Source: Astrocystis sublimbata (lineage: Eukaryota > Ascomycota > Sordariomycetes > Xylariales > Xylariaceae). Taken from it: a stretch of 64,000 bases of DNA. Below the pieces are notes generated by a model. The model was not told the DNA's origin. It searched no databases and saw only the letters and a list, made by a program, of their open reading frames with translations. The position numbers and the translations under genes were made by a program. Position 1 is the first letter of the stretch. Each line of letters opens with the position of its first letter. Positions 31,549 through 41,940 of this stretch are shown in pieces. The stretch spans positions 1-64,000 of the forward strand of contig JAJNNY010000101.1 of NCBI GenBank assembly GCA_022453515.1. Direction: 5' to 3'.

Positions 31549-32116
31549 GGATACTTAGAATAAGATTTTCGTATGAAAACCTGTCTACCCAATCTTAGCT
31601 AGTAGTAGACCCCCATCACACTGTAGATGATGGGCTACGGTTCGATTACAATATTTAACCTTGATCTCTGTTATCATTGCGATGCAACTAGGCATAACGG
31701 CCACCTCACATAAAAATATTCCGAGCACTAATTATCACATAGACTATGCAACTAGAGAAGGGAAACAAATCGGATGATAAAAAGAGTGTATTTGATGCAT
31801 TAGATGCATCGCCAGTCAGTGTCGTTGAGTCCTATATACTCGTGGCCAAAGAAAAGGCTTGAACAGCGGATTGAAACTCTTCAAGGCCCGTATACTTCGT
31901 AGTATTGCTAACGAATTTCAAAGGAAAAAGTCGTGCAGAACCGATGGTCCTCAAGACATTACTTGTCGAATTGAACTGTCTCATTCAAGATACAAAACGC
32001 CTCTTCGGAAGTGATCACACCCCTAAGCTAAGTGAAGACAAAAATCAGCAGGCTATCCATCAAGGCGTTTCAGCTTTCAATCCAGATACTGGACTTACAC
32101 TCAGTGGTGTATCTCT
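31549..32116. other. Intergenic, with a possible lost 3' exon of the repeat precursor
   Basis: Just downstream of the precursor stop on the minus strand, shifting one base restores LKRYTTE, the counterpart of KRFTAE in unit 1, then a GTAAGT. Around 31955-32010 (minus) lies a short open stretch TSEEAFCILNETVQFDK ending in TAA. These may be an ancestral end of the gene removed by a 1-nt change; unproven. Confidence 0.3.
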
Positions 32117-32551
32117 TCAACCTGGAAGCTCGTATTCTGTGGCAATCAGGATCTCAATAGAGTCAGCCAGTTCAGGATTGGCAGCAGCCACGCTCTTGAG
32201 CTTGTTGATGACCATGTCATCTGTGAATTGTCAATGGGGGGCTTTTAACCATGCTTTAACCTTATGGTTATGGATTGAACTCACCTTCAGCAGTGAATCT
32301 TTTGGATCTCTTAGATGGGATCCCATATTCTGCGGCAATGACCGTCTCGATAGATTCAGCCAGCTCGGGATGAGCTTCCGCAACTGACTTCAGCTTCGCT
32401 TGAATGATTGACTCTATTACAGAAATTTTGGTAAGCATCTTATAATAACAAGGGGATCGTGGGAGCCTTCTACTGTACCTTCCGTCAGCGGGATGGCAAG
32501 CACGGCAGTGCAAAGAGCCACGGCGGCGGTAAAAATAGTAGTGGGGTGCAT
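32117..32551 (-). CDS. Small secreted two-unit repeat protein, candidate Kex2-processed (RiPP-like) precursor
   Basis: Three exons on the minus strand: 32551-32479, 32413-32285, 32220-32117 (introns 65 and 64 bp), 101 residues. Exon 1 encodes a signal peptide (MHPTTIFTAAVALCTAVLA). Exons 2 and 3 each encode one copy of the same unit: KLKSVAEAHPELAESIET.. and KLKSVAAANPELADSIEI.., 19 of 33 aligned residues identical. Both units start after a phase-1 intron, so the exon can duplicate without breaking the frame. Unit 1 ends EYGIPSKRSKRFTAE, with two dibasic sites; unit 2 ends EYELPG at the stop. A Tyr-x-Ile-Pro core before KR, after a signal peptide, resembles ustiloxin/phomopsin precursors, and the neighbour sharing its promoter is UstYa-like. 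Unit length is longer than usual, so a plain Kex2-cut secreted peptide is the alternative. Confidence 0.6.
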
Positions 32552-33138
32552 CTTGGTGGGTGACAGTCGCGGACTTTGGCGAAGTTTCGGAAGGTGTTGT
32601 TGCTTTGTTGGATGTGGTAAAAAGAAGTGAGGATTGAGTTAAGATTGACTGGAGATATCACATATATTTATACACTTTCGCGTCTCGCTACGTAGACCCT
32701 ATTTGTCGCATTGATTTATGACAATCGTATCCAAAAGTATGTTCCACAGAAGCTCATTGGTGTATTCCGGATATCTTTCTCCTCCGTATGATACCTGCAT
32801 CCCTTATCGGAAGTTTTCGCCCGAGTAGTTGCTCCCCCCCAGTCTTGAAGATAATGTATAGTGTGCGGGAGGTCACCGCTGACATGAAGAACACCGCTGA
32901 TCAAGTCCTAGACGTTACTGTGCCACGACGATGCAGAAAGAATGCCTCATATTATTTCATGGTATACCCCTCCGAGGCCTAGCGATTGACAATAATGCCT
33001 CACAAGAAACTAAGAGTTCTTGATTCCCATTTTCTTTTCTTTTGCTGTTCTCTGCTGCTCACTCCCTATTCACCTCTCGTTCATTTCCTTGTCCTCGCTT
33101 CTCGACCAGTCTACTGATACTTTCAACAAACACCAACT
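32552..33138. promoter_or_regulatory. Bidirectional promoter, repeat precursor and UstYa-like gene
   Basis: 587 bp between divergent starts. A TATA-like stretch (ATATATTTATACAC near 32657-32676) lies about 110 bp upstream of the precursor start. On the other side a CT-rich leader (about 33030-33130) precedes the UstYa-like ATG. Sharing one promoter suggests co-regulation. Confidence 0.5.
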
Positions 33139-34161
33139 ATGGAGTGTGATAGCGATAAATTCTCTCTCGACTATACTCCGTCTCCTCGGGCAGACGACGA
33201 GTTGATGACTGGACTATTATCTGACCACTCTCGGCAATCTTGTCAGAATTCAAAGACAGCTCATCGGCGGCCGTTAGCACTATATGTGATAATAGTCATT
33301 GAGTCAATCACCCTTTTGGCAATTGGCATCTTCACAAGAGGAAGAATCTTTACACAGAACCCAGCTGTTTGGTGTATGTATTGCCCTTCTGAGGTCTAGA
33401 CTTGGCATTTGTGCATTAACTTGTTATGTGCCAGCTCCCGTCCAACACCTCGTGTCTCATCATATGTCGACTAGCACCCCGTACTTTTTCAATAGAAGTC
33501 CATACTTGGGAAACGATACGGAGTATGTGGACAAGCTTTGGTATGATATATACGATGGTGAGTTACTAACTGAACCGCTCAACCGTGGTAATTAGACATT
33601 ATCTAACTCTACAACTCAGCTGGGATGATCAGCGTCCTCTCGGAGAATGAAGCATCACACTTAACGCTACGCGAGCCGCACCCAAGGCCCCGGACATGTA
33701 TCTTGTCCAGCTACAAGTCTTTCACGACCTGCACTGTCTCAACCTCATCCGGAAATGGGTGTATATGGATGTGTATCCCGACCAGGCTGAGTGGATTGAC
33801 GGAAGAATCAACCACGACCATATCAATGCTTTGCACGTCGGTAAGCTCTCGTTCCTTTGTCACCCACAATCCGATTTTCGATAGACTCTCGCGAGCCCGG
33901 GCTAACTTCATAGATCACTGCATTGATGCGCTGCGCCAGTCTATCATGTGCACCAGTGATACCACTCCTCGAAAATTCTCCCCTCATGACTATGAGAGGC
34001 AGTATTACGTGTATCCAGATATCCAAGTGACACAGACGTGTGGGAATTTCGAAGCTATCAACGAGTGGGCGGAACAACGGCGGGTCGTCGAGTGGATGAT
34101 GAGCTTCGACGATGAGTGGCGACGCACAAGGTTCAATGTCTCCATGCCCGACCCTCGTTGA
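33139..34161 (+). pseudogene. UstYa-like (DUF3328) oxidase, 1-nt frameshift in exon 3
   Basis: Four exons: 33139-33373, 33435-33557, 33620-33840, 33914-34161 (introns 61, 62, 73 bp, all phase 1). Residues about 45-65 form the single membrane segment (PLALYVIIVIESITLLAIGI). Exon 3 carries the first signature VFHDLHCLNLIRK and exon 4 the second, DHCIDALRQSIMCTSDTTP; these HxxHC-type motifs define the UstYa family, copper-like oxidases that crosslink or cyclise RiPP cores such as ustiloxin. Exon 3 starts in frame with AGMISVLSENEA, but the HC motif is in another frame. The four exons total 827 nt, one short of a multiple of three, so a 1-nt deletion near 33650 explains it; no alternative acceptor rescues the frame. 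Both motifs remain intact. Confidence 0.8.
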
Positions 34162-36087
34162 CTCACTTGAGATTGCTCTACCTCAAATTTTCCAAATCTC
34201 GTTTGTCGATGGACAAGGGGAAGGTGACTACATACAGCTGAAGCGTTCAGGGTTATGGGGTAGCTCCCAGCCACGTAACAGTCTTCGTGACTGGAATTTA
34301 TTTGACTATCTCAAATTCTATAGCCCAACGTATGTCAGACCACACGATTCACTAGTGTGGCAGCTTTTGAAAGTACGATCTCGAGATACATGTACGGGGT
34401 GTTGCGTATTTTCTATCTATTATTATCCACAACAATAACACCATAACGAAGCAAGTTCCACGGTAAAATAGGCTCCTATGAGCCTAATGAGTGGGTATAC
34501 GATGCGAAAGCCTGCACTCTTATGAGCCAGTTCGAAGGGCATATGCTGGCTGTGATGTTCAGATGTTATCTCAACGCAATCTTGTGGCATAAGCGTCTTG
34601 AGTACTTTTCAGCGTAGTATTGGCTGGCTCTTGATCGCCTGAGGCCAGGCGCAACGTAGGATTACACTGTTTATCCAATCTCCAGTCATAAGCGGAGCCG
34701 ATAGGACTTTACATGCACAAATGGACCTATAATAGAGTTGCATTCCAATAGACCATCATTTGCTGTGGGCGAGTCCTTGTACGGTCTGTTGACTTTTTAA
34801 TGGAACCATGAATAGCACAGGGCATCGCTAAGCGAAAATGCGGCGTATGACATTTCTGAAAAGTAAGCACAGATAGTGTCAGAAGTACATTGTCATATGT
34901 GGCGTCCAATCGAGTTCCGTCTTCATTCCCTCAAAAATGGGGAGAGGGGCATAGTCTCTATGTCAAGTTCAAGTACCGATGAACTGACCTAAAAGATTTA
35001 GAGTCATCACTATAGATACTGTGCACAATAGCTTCAAGAATTGATCTTCGCTCCTGTGTTTGCGGATAGTTTCTGATCACAACGACATGTGAACACTGTG
35101 GTGGGAGCTTAGCTATCAAAATATTCGCTCGTTGTATAGTCTTCTATTGGCGGTAAAGAAATCTGATCGGACTTTTCTTAAATTTCGTCTTTGATAATCA
35201 TTAGTCAAAGTGTGCGACTATAACGAGTCAATCAAGTTTCAAAAGGCCACTATTCCCTCATTAGAGCTGTTGCTGTTGCTGAGATACGCAATACGGCGTA
35301 TTATCCTTCTCCTGCATGAGTACATAATGCTTATATTTCGGTAAACATTCAGATAAGCTTTGCTAGATCTGGGGTAGAGTGGGTGTGTGTTTGTCTTACA
35401 GCCCTTTACCCCTGTAACTGCTGAGCAATATTACGTGTCCTCCAATACTAGCTTGTACCAGGGTCAATGAATGTGGAAGAAAGCTTTGGATGTGTAGTGA
35501 ACTCTTGGGAGGCGAGGTATTTGTCATTATAAGCACTGGTATTAGTACGCTTCTATTGATCCTCCTACCGCGGAGGTTCGGCAGATACTAGAAGGTCCCA
35601 TCTGCCATCTTATGCGGGGTATTGTGTTCTCAAAACACATATCGTCAGTCTTTGGTTCCAACACAGTACTTATATTTACAGCCTAGTTGCTCTTATCAAT
35701 GCTAGGGGCTTTGGCGATCTTCATTGCGAATTCGCCACTTCGATTGTCTACCAACATACATAAAGGTTTTGCATTGGTTCCCTAGCCACCATACTGTGCC
35801 ATAACTACAATAACATCAAACAAGTCGCGGAGGATAATAGATTCCAATGACCTCATCATCTTCTTCAATCCCACTAGCCTAAAAACCTCCAAATGCACTC
35901 AGAAACTATGACCCATTCTGAGACACGACGAAAAGTAATGAGAAGAACAAATCCGCAGAAGACTAAATGAATCAAATCGAAACTTCTGAAACACTAACTC
36001 AACCCCAGCCATACTTTCCATGTTGATCACCGATGACCCCAAATCATCCCTTCAGTTGCCCTCTATCAAATGGGCCCCTTCTAGCTT
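34162..36087. other. Long region with no supported gene
   Basis: 1.9 kb, AT-rich, with only short ORFs without domain character on either strand. A CG-poor tract at 34900-35900 looks like decayed sequence. No repeat structure or transposon motif was recognised. Confidence 0.45.
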
Positions 36088-37132
36088 TCAGCCTCCCAGG
36101 TTAGACATAGCGTCCCTGTAGGTTTCAGGTTGATCCTCGAGGGGTGCAGGGTGTCCATTGTTCATGGTATACTCTTGAAATCATCCTAGTCAGTGACTAG
36201 CTATGGAAGATATGAGTCGTTGTAGCTTACCAAGTGACCAAAACGCCCTCGGGTGACCCTCTGAGTCTAGTGAAGTGCCCGTCGAGCATACGTTCCCGGT
36301 GGTCTTCACATGAGACTTATCACAGCTTGCTGGAACTGAACCGATTCCAAGATAGCCACCTGTACTTCCTGGCTCGTCTGTGGTTCGTCAGCAGAGACAC
36401 TATAGTAGTTTGGGAAAAGTGAGATGCTGCATGGCTGCCAGCTTTGGTGTCACATATTTGTTCGTGGAGAAATGGTTACTAACTGCACTCTGATCAGTTT
36501 TGGTATTCAAATAAATGAGCACGGTCATTTTGCAGAAACTTACCAACTAGCTTCGGTGACACTGCCACAAGTTGTTGAAATTACAGGCCACAGAACCCAT
36601 CGGCTCCTGTACTTATGGCTCGCTTCCCCCTCCCTCGTGATAGTCTTGGTAGTTGTCTTTGACACCGAAACTAAAGAAGGTGAGTACGAGCCTCTTGCTA
36701 TACTATCTAGGTGCCAAACTCACATTCGAAACTCGCTCCTAACGTAATCGCGTCTTCCCAGGTCCCTTCTCCTCCGATTGAAAAGCCAGTGGTGATAGTG
36801 GTCTCTTTGCCCTCTTGCAATCATATCACAGAGCCAATGCCCTGCAACTGGCCAAAATCTCCTGGTGCATTCTGCTTCGGCCCCAGAAAAGTGGTGCGTT
36901 TCACTTCGCAGTAGATACTGCAGTAAGAGTTGGAGTCAAACTCGTTCTCTGTACCACAACTTCCATCTGGATTCAACGTATGACCCTCTGGTTTAGGACA
37001 GTCATACTGGGGTTCGTTGTTAACAGCATCATCGCAATAGCTGCGCTTTACCAAAGCTGTGCTCTCATTGATGGGTAGACGCATGGCTCCTGCGGCGGTG
37101 ATAAGAACCAGGGCTCCAAGTTGCAGCTGCAT
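36088..37132 (-). pseudogene. Secreted Cys-containing protein, one in-frame TGA
   Basis: Four exons on the minus strand fit in phase: 37132-36724, 36670-36544, 36364-36231, 36173-36088 (introns 53, 179, 57 bp), 252 codons. Signal peptide MQLQLGALVLITAAGAMRL; a dibasic KR about residue 30 may mark a propeptide; then a Cys-containing domain (SYCDD, YDCPKP, GSCGTE, YCSIYCEVKR). The second half is Thr/Ser-rich beta-like (TITTGFSIGGEGTW, VSKTTTKTITREGE). I recognise the layout from fungal secreted proteins of unknown function but can give no family name. An in-frame TGA at 36821-36823 (codon 104) interrupts exon 1; the flanking frame is open on both sides. The acceptor at 36365 (AAG) is weak, so exon 3's start is the least certain boundary. 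Confidence 0.5.
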
Positions 37133-38426
37133 GATGGGTGCTGCAATTATGCGAAAAGAAATAGGGGTGAAGCAATTGGTTGATGTATTCGTTTTGTTTC
37201 AGAAGCCTACAATTGTCATGCTGTTTTTCCAAAATGGAATTTACAAGTCGGGAAAGCTCCCTATTTATGTATATTTGCGAAATCGATCGATTCTACGGAT
37301 GATGAAGACCATCCAGCCCTTCAGATAGGCTTATGTTTGCGTTCCATGCCATTAATCGCATAGACTACACCAAAATGACCCAATGCAAAGTGAGTAGAGT
37401 TAAGCCCCTAGTACCAACAATAGAATCCTTGAGGATGAGGGTTGTGTATAGTGGCATCCAGAATTTTGATAGACCGGTGTTGAGCAGTACAATGCACAAT
37501 TTTCACTATAGTTTTTACGCAAGACTTGAAAGTGCAGGAACATACTTCAACTACAATCTTCTTGTGTGTCTTTCGTCATATCATGTATTCGCATCTACAT
37601 GTGTAGCCAATAAACTAGTTTGTTAGTAAAGATCATGCATCTGATGCGGCGATATTGCTATCCAGGCACGGCATCCGGGAGGCACAATGTGTCAAGCGAT
37701 GATAAATATAAACAGAGGATGCTTGGCTTTTGTCATCAATACACATGATTGTTTACAGATTTTCCTCGTTTCTCAATCTGCGGGTAGCAGCCACATAATG
37801 TCTTAACATCTTGACTTGTGGCATCATCCCATATAGCGCTCGGTTGATTGGGAACCGATAAGACCACACGTCTTCTTGCCCCTATCTTAAGACTTCGCAT
37901 TCCCTAGTTTTGTTTATACTAAACATTTTAAAATCTCTCAAGTATCGATAACACTTATGGGGTTTTTTCAAGATAAGCATTAACAAGGTTAAAGGCCCAA
38001 ATATCATCTTCGGTTCGTTTACAGACCTCAATTCACGGTAATGAATTGACCAAACTCGTACCCTTCTTGGCAGTGACATAATGGTGTCGCCACCTCGATC
38101 ATCGACTTCTATTTATAGCCCTCTTCACTTGCGTTGGAGTATGAGGCCAGGGGGCGAGAGGGTGTGTTGTTATTGTTATGTTGGACCAACAATTGGCAGC
38201 CAATTGCATTTCGTATTGCTGCTAACTGCATAAAACATTTTGAACACTCGTTCATCAAAAGCTGAGAGACCAACAATGTCAGGAACACACAAATATTCAT
38301 TCTATCAGTATTTAGATGTTGCAACCAGCAACGCCTGTGAAGTCTTTTTCAGCACCCGCAAGGTATCCATAATCTAGAAGAGTGTGAGATCTGACCTCTG
38401 ATAGCTGCACGACCATACAATTCAAC
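37133..38426. other. Intergenic region with no supported gene
   Basis: 1.3 kb between divergent genes. Only short ORFs without domain character; AT-rich, no repeats recognised. Confidence 0.45.
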
Positions 38427-39115
38427 ATGCCTTTGTTCAACCAACACCCCGCCCAACCCAACTTCAAGGATATCACAGGAGTGAGTTCAGATTATCTCGA
38501 ATGACCGCAAAGATCTGGCCGCCTGGGCCATACTAAACATGTCGTTGTGCCAGCTCCAGTATTCATGGGCTTGGGATCGGGACGCTTGCCAGCGGCCCAA
38601 CACCGAGTTCGACATCCCCATTGTGTGTCAAACTCGAAGGCCCGAAAATGGTACGCAGCTGCCTTCGCTCGGCGTAGAGTACGATTCTTTTCATGTAAGT
38701 GCATATCATTTCTTGATAGAATGAGCTGAACTATCCTGCTCGTGATTAGGCCAAGGCTGACCTCCGAACAAAGAAATGCTGCCCAATTCCTAGCTCGTCT
38801 GACGAAAGAACGCAATGGATCACCATGGTGCCGTGCAATCAGCAATTCTGCTTTACAACAAACGAAACATTAGCAGGAGAGTTCGATGAGTGCATTTATA
38901 ATGCTGCATCCGCAATCCTCAGGTCCATCAATAAAACACAGATAACTGATGATGCGTATCGCGGACAATGCGAATACATAGACCTTGACAGTCTCAAAAA
39001 AGGGGTTCGGGAACCTGAAGATATCGCAAAAGGCGGAGCAACGCGAAGGTTTGTATCTTGGGGTTTGATTACCACAACACTGGTAGCTGCAATGCTGGGC
39101 CCCGTGATATTGTGA
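38427..39115 (+). CDS. Tandem Cys-rich tail-anchored protein, copy A
   Basis: Three exons: 38427-38480, 38554-38694, 38774-39115, with introns of 73 and 79 bp that have TACTAAAC and CTGAC branch motifs; 178 residues. Conserved blocks shared with copy B: ACQRPNTEFDIPIVCQT, KCCPIP, CFTTNET, FDECIYNA, and AYRGQCEYIDLDSLKKGV. The C-terminus is a hydrophobic segment (FVSWGLITTTLVAAMLGPVI) that could be a tail anchor or a GPI signal. No signal peptide is visible at the chosen start, so an upstream exon may be missing. I do not recognise the family. Eight or so cysteines and the conserved C-terminal half suggest a disulphide-bonded extracellular domain. No lesions. Confidence 0.65.
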
Positions 39116-39604
39116 GATCAAATTGGGGGTACTGTATGGCTGGTGTCGTTGAAGATGCAGTAATCCCACTGAGTACTGTCATCGAATATACCATGGGTTT
39201 GTTATTACGCAGATAGTCAAGCAACTCATTTCGAGTTGCACCCGAATCAAAATTCCTAACTGCATAGCTCTCTTGGCAATGACACAATGATGCGTTCACT
39301 TGCGTTATGTTTTCTATTAATAACTCCTCTCTTCCTGATTGGGATACGAAATAGGTTTCGCAGGTATGGTTTCGCGACCAACCACTCTTTGTTTTGTTAC
39401 CAACTGCATAAAAGAGACGTCACAAGTGCTACCTGTTGGACGCCAGTGGATATCCAACGACATCACCATGTGCAGCACTTTTTGCAGATTATTATATACC
39501 AGAATACCTGCTGCCTGGATTCCGCCCTGTGCCCATCGTTCAGTCATACTTCATAGGATACGTGTTACAATAGCTTTCATTGGTATTGCACAACACGGTT
39601 CGCC

Positions 39605-40285
39605 ATGGTTGCCCAATTCAACACTGAGATAGCCAAAGCCGACGTTAATAATGCGTCAAGTGTAAGGCCAAAATACTTTCGATGTTCTAACAACGCTGTA
39701 CTTGCTGATTGCTCTCTAGATCCAATTCTTCTGGGCTCGGCATCAAAATGCCTGCGCCAAACCAAACACCGAGTTCGACATTCCGATTGTTTGCCAAACT
39801 GCGCGAATCGGCGAAGGCTACACACTGCCTGCCCTCGGCGAGGAGTTTGATGCTTTCAAGGTAAGTAAGTTGCTGGCTCAACACAGGGTGTCCTGGGCCA
39901 ATCATCATAGGCAAACTAAAGCTAACTCCTCTGGGGAAAAAAGAAATGCTGCCCACCCCCTACTTCAGGTACTTTTCACGACGACACTCAATGGGTCACT
40001 GGAACAAGCTGCTTCGGACAAGTTTGTTTTACGAAAGATGAAGATTTAGCGATGAATTTTGACGAGTGTATTTACAACGCCGGCGTGGACGCCATCAAGA
40101 AGTCCATGCCAAGCCACGCAGCCAACGCAACCAAAAACGCATATCGCGGATCCTGCGAATACATCGACTTTGACAGCCTGAATAAAGGGGTTCAAAAATC
40201 TGATGGAGGGGCACAAAGGGTTGTTTCTTGGGTATTGGTCGCAGCAACTCTGACGACCGCATTGCTAGGACCTGCGATTATGTAA
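39605..40285 (+). CDS. Tandem Cys-rich tail-anchored protein, copy B
   Basis: Same structure as copy A: exons 39605-39661, 39720-39860, 39944-40285, with exons 2 and 3 exactly equal in length (141 and 342 nt) to those of copy A; introns 58 and 83 bp; 179 residues. Shared motifs ACAKPNTEFDIPIVCQT, KCCPPP, FDECIYNA, AYRGSCEYIDFDSLNKGV, and a hydrophobic C-terminus (VVSWVLVAATLTTALLGPAI). The intron 2 acceptor is set by homology: GCTAAC branch then a purine-rich AAAAAAG; the earlier CATAG would give an immediate TAA. Function unknown. The pair arose by local duplication and both copies remain open, unlike most of the genes to their left. Confidence 0.65.
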
Positions 40286-41197
40286 GGATGCGTGAGCAGC
40301 GGGATGCAGATGCCGTCGTTGATGATGCTGTATATCAAACAATACAAACTTGCTTTATTCTAGCACCGCCACCGATCATTCAGCTGGGAATCTAGACTGC
40401 CTTGAAAATTCCACTGGTCAATTACCTGAGAGCTTAAGCCTGCACCATGTATAGTGTGCGCTTAGTCTCGAAGGCGTGTCGATGTCAATTGACAACCTCC
40501 ATTGGATGGCACGTGCTATCGGCCTCGAGGAATTCGTGTTTCACATTGATTCGATTTTGATGAGACTGAGATCTGTATTCATGTATCCCATTCGGTACTA
40601 AGGATAATTATCTCGAATTATCTACAGTAGTACTCAAAGTGGACTTGCATGCATCCCATCGCCATATTGGCTTGTATATAGTATTATGCGGTACTTGCTA
40701 TTGATAGCTGGATGGGTAAAACGGCAGGGCGAAGGCCCAAAGACGCGTCAGTTGGCAGAGCCGTAATCGTAGCTGTGCAATCTAACATCTTTGCATATGC
40801 CTCCGAGAATCCATCAACGCGTATACTGCATTGTTTTTGAGATTAAAAAAATCCAGCTCATCAACATTTTATTGATGCTTTGACATCTGTAGGAGGAGTC
40901 GCCGCGTGGTGGGCAATCACGGGCGATGGACCAAATCAATCTCGCATCAATGATGAACAAGGCATCGGACCCTCGGCGCCATCACGTCTCATAGTATTAA
41001 TAACATAGAAGCAAGGAACGCACACAGATCGCCGACGCGACTCTCGTATCACGTGGCAAAGCTGATAATTAGCTGTTGACAACGTAACAGTACAACTTGA
41101 ATCTCGATAATGAGTACTTGTAGATAAGCAACTTATCAACGTCGCAGTGGGGCGAGCGAGTCTGAAACCAGGTTTGTTCAGTTTCACCAGCTACACA
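40286..41197. other. Intergenic region marking the end of the decayed half
   Basis: No gene supported; nothing notable seen. To the right of this gap the genes are conserved and intact. Confidence 0.45.
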
Positions 41198-41758
41198 TCA
41201 GACGGGACCTGTCACCATGATCCTAGTCGTGTTGTTGTTATAATACTTGGTTGTTGCTGATAACGCGACTCGGGCTTCGGTCCAGCCCGACCGACCACTC
41301 ACACTTTCGACATTTGTAACCTTGCACTGAGCAAAATCATCTACAATGCTGTCGCAACAGCAACCAACATAGCAGCTCCAGTCGCTCGGTGAACTGCATT
41401 GTCCCCCAAATCCATCTCCTATTGTGTCAATATCGCTTATGTGTGTTTTGCGGGTAGCGACTTTCTTTGCGTGGGTACCTGCAAAGGCAATCAAGGGCAA
41501 TGCATGCAGCCTGCAAGCTCCCGTGCAGAAGCTGTGCAGCCGATTGATTTCCATCGCTGGGACATCTTGGCTGCTGGGACTTCCCTGCTTAGTCAAAAAC
41601 CCACTACTTACAACTTGAACTAATGCTGACAGCGGCAGGCACCGGGTGGTTTTGTCTTGGCTGGACTCTCTTGCGGATGGTAGCGATTTGGGATTTCCAG
41701 ACGAAATGACAGTCATTCCCATGTCATTGTAGCTTATCGTGCATGGAACGGGCTTCAT
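41198..41758 (-). CDS. Hypothetical protein with Cys cluster, low support
   Basis: Open frame of 186 codons on the minus strand with a Cys-rich patch (GGQCSSPSDWSCYVGCCCDS) near residue 110-130. No signal peptide at the ORF start, no family recognised. The patch could belong to a small secreted protein with a different start and intron, or the whole ORF may be chance. Confidence 0.25.
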   Translation of the reverse strand: MKPVPCTISYNDMGMTVISSGNPKSLPSARESSQDKTTRCLPLSALVQVVSSGFLTKQGSPSSQDVPAMEINRLHSFCTGACRLHALPLIAFAGTHAKKVATRKTHISDIDTIGDGFGGQCSSPSDWSCYVGCCCDSIVDDFAQCKVTNVESVSGRSGWTEARVALSATTKYYNNNTTRIMVTGPV

Positions 41759-41940
41759 AGATTCTTTTCGACGCGAGCACTATAAGTCTGCATTTCAATG
41801 GGTATCAAATTTTATTTTCGGGTACAGCGTAGTCTCGATGCCGAAAGGGCGACATTTGCATCACATCCCAAGTGGGTAACTATATACATCAATCTATAAT
41901 ACAAACAATATTGCCTGCTTTCTAATCCGAAACTCGCGGG

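Noticed and set aside
30874..31592. Long antisense ORFs over the LysM-WSC repeat (211 and 143 codons)
   Set aside because: Open only because the 18-bp repeat has no stops in other frames; no domain character.
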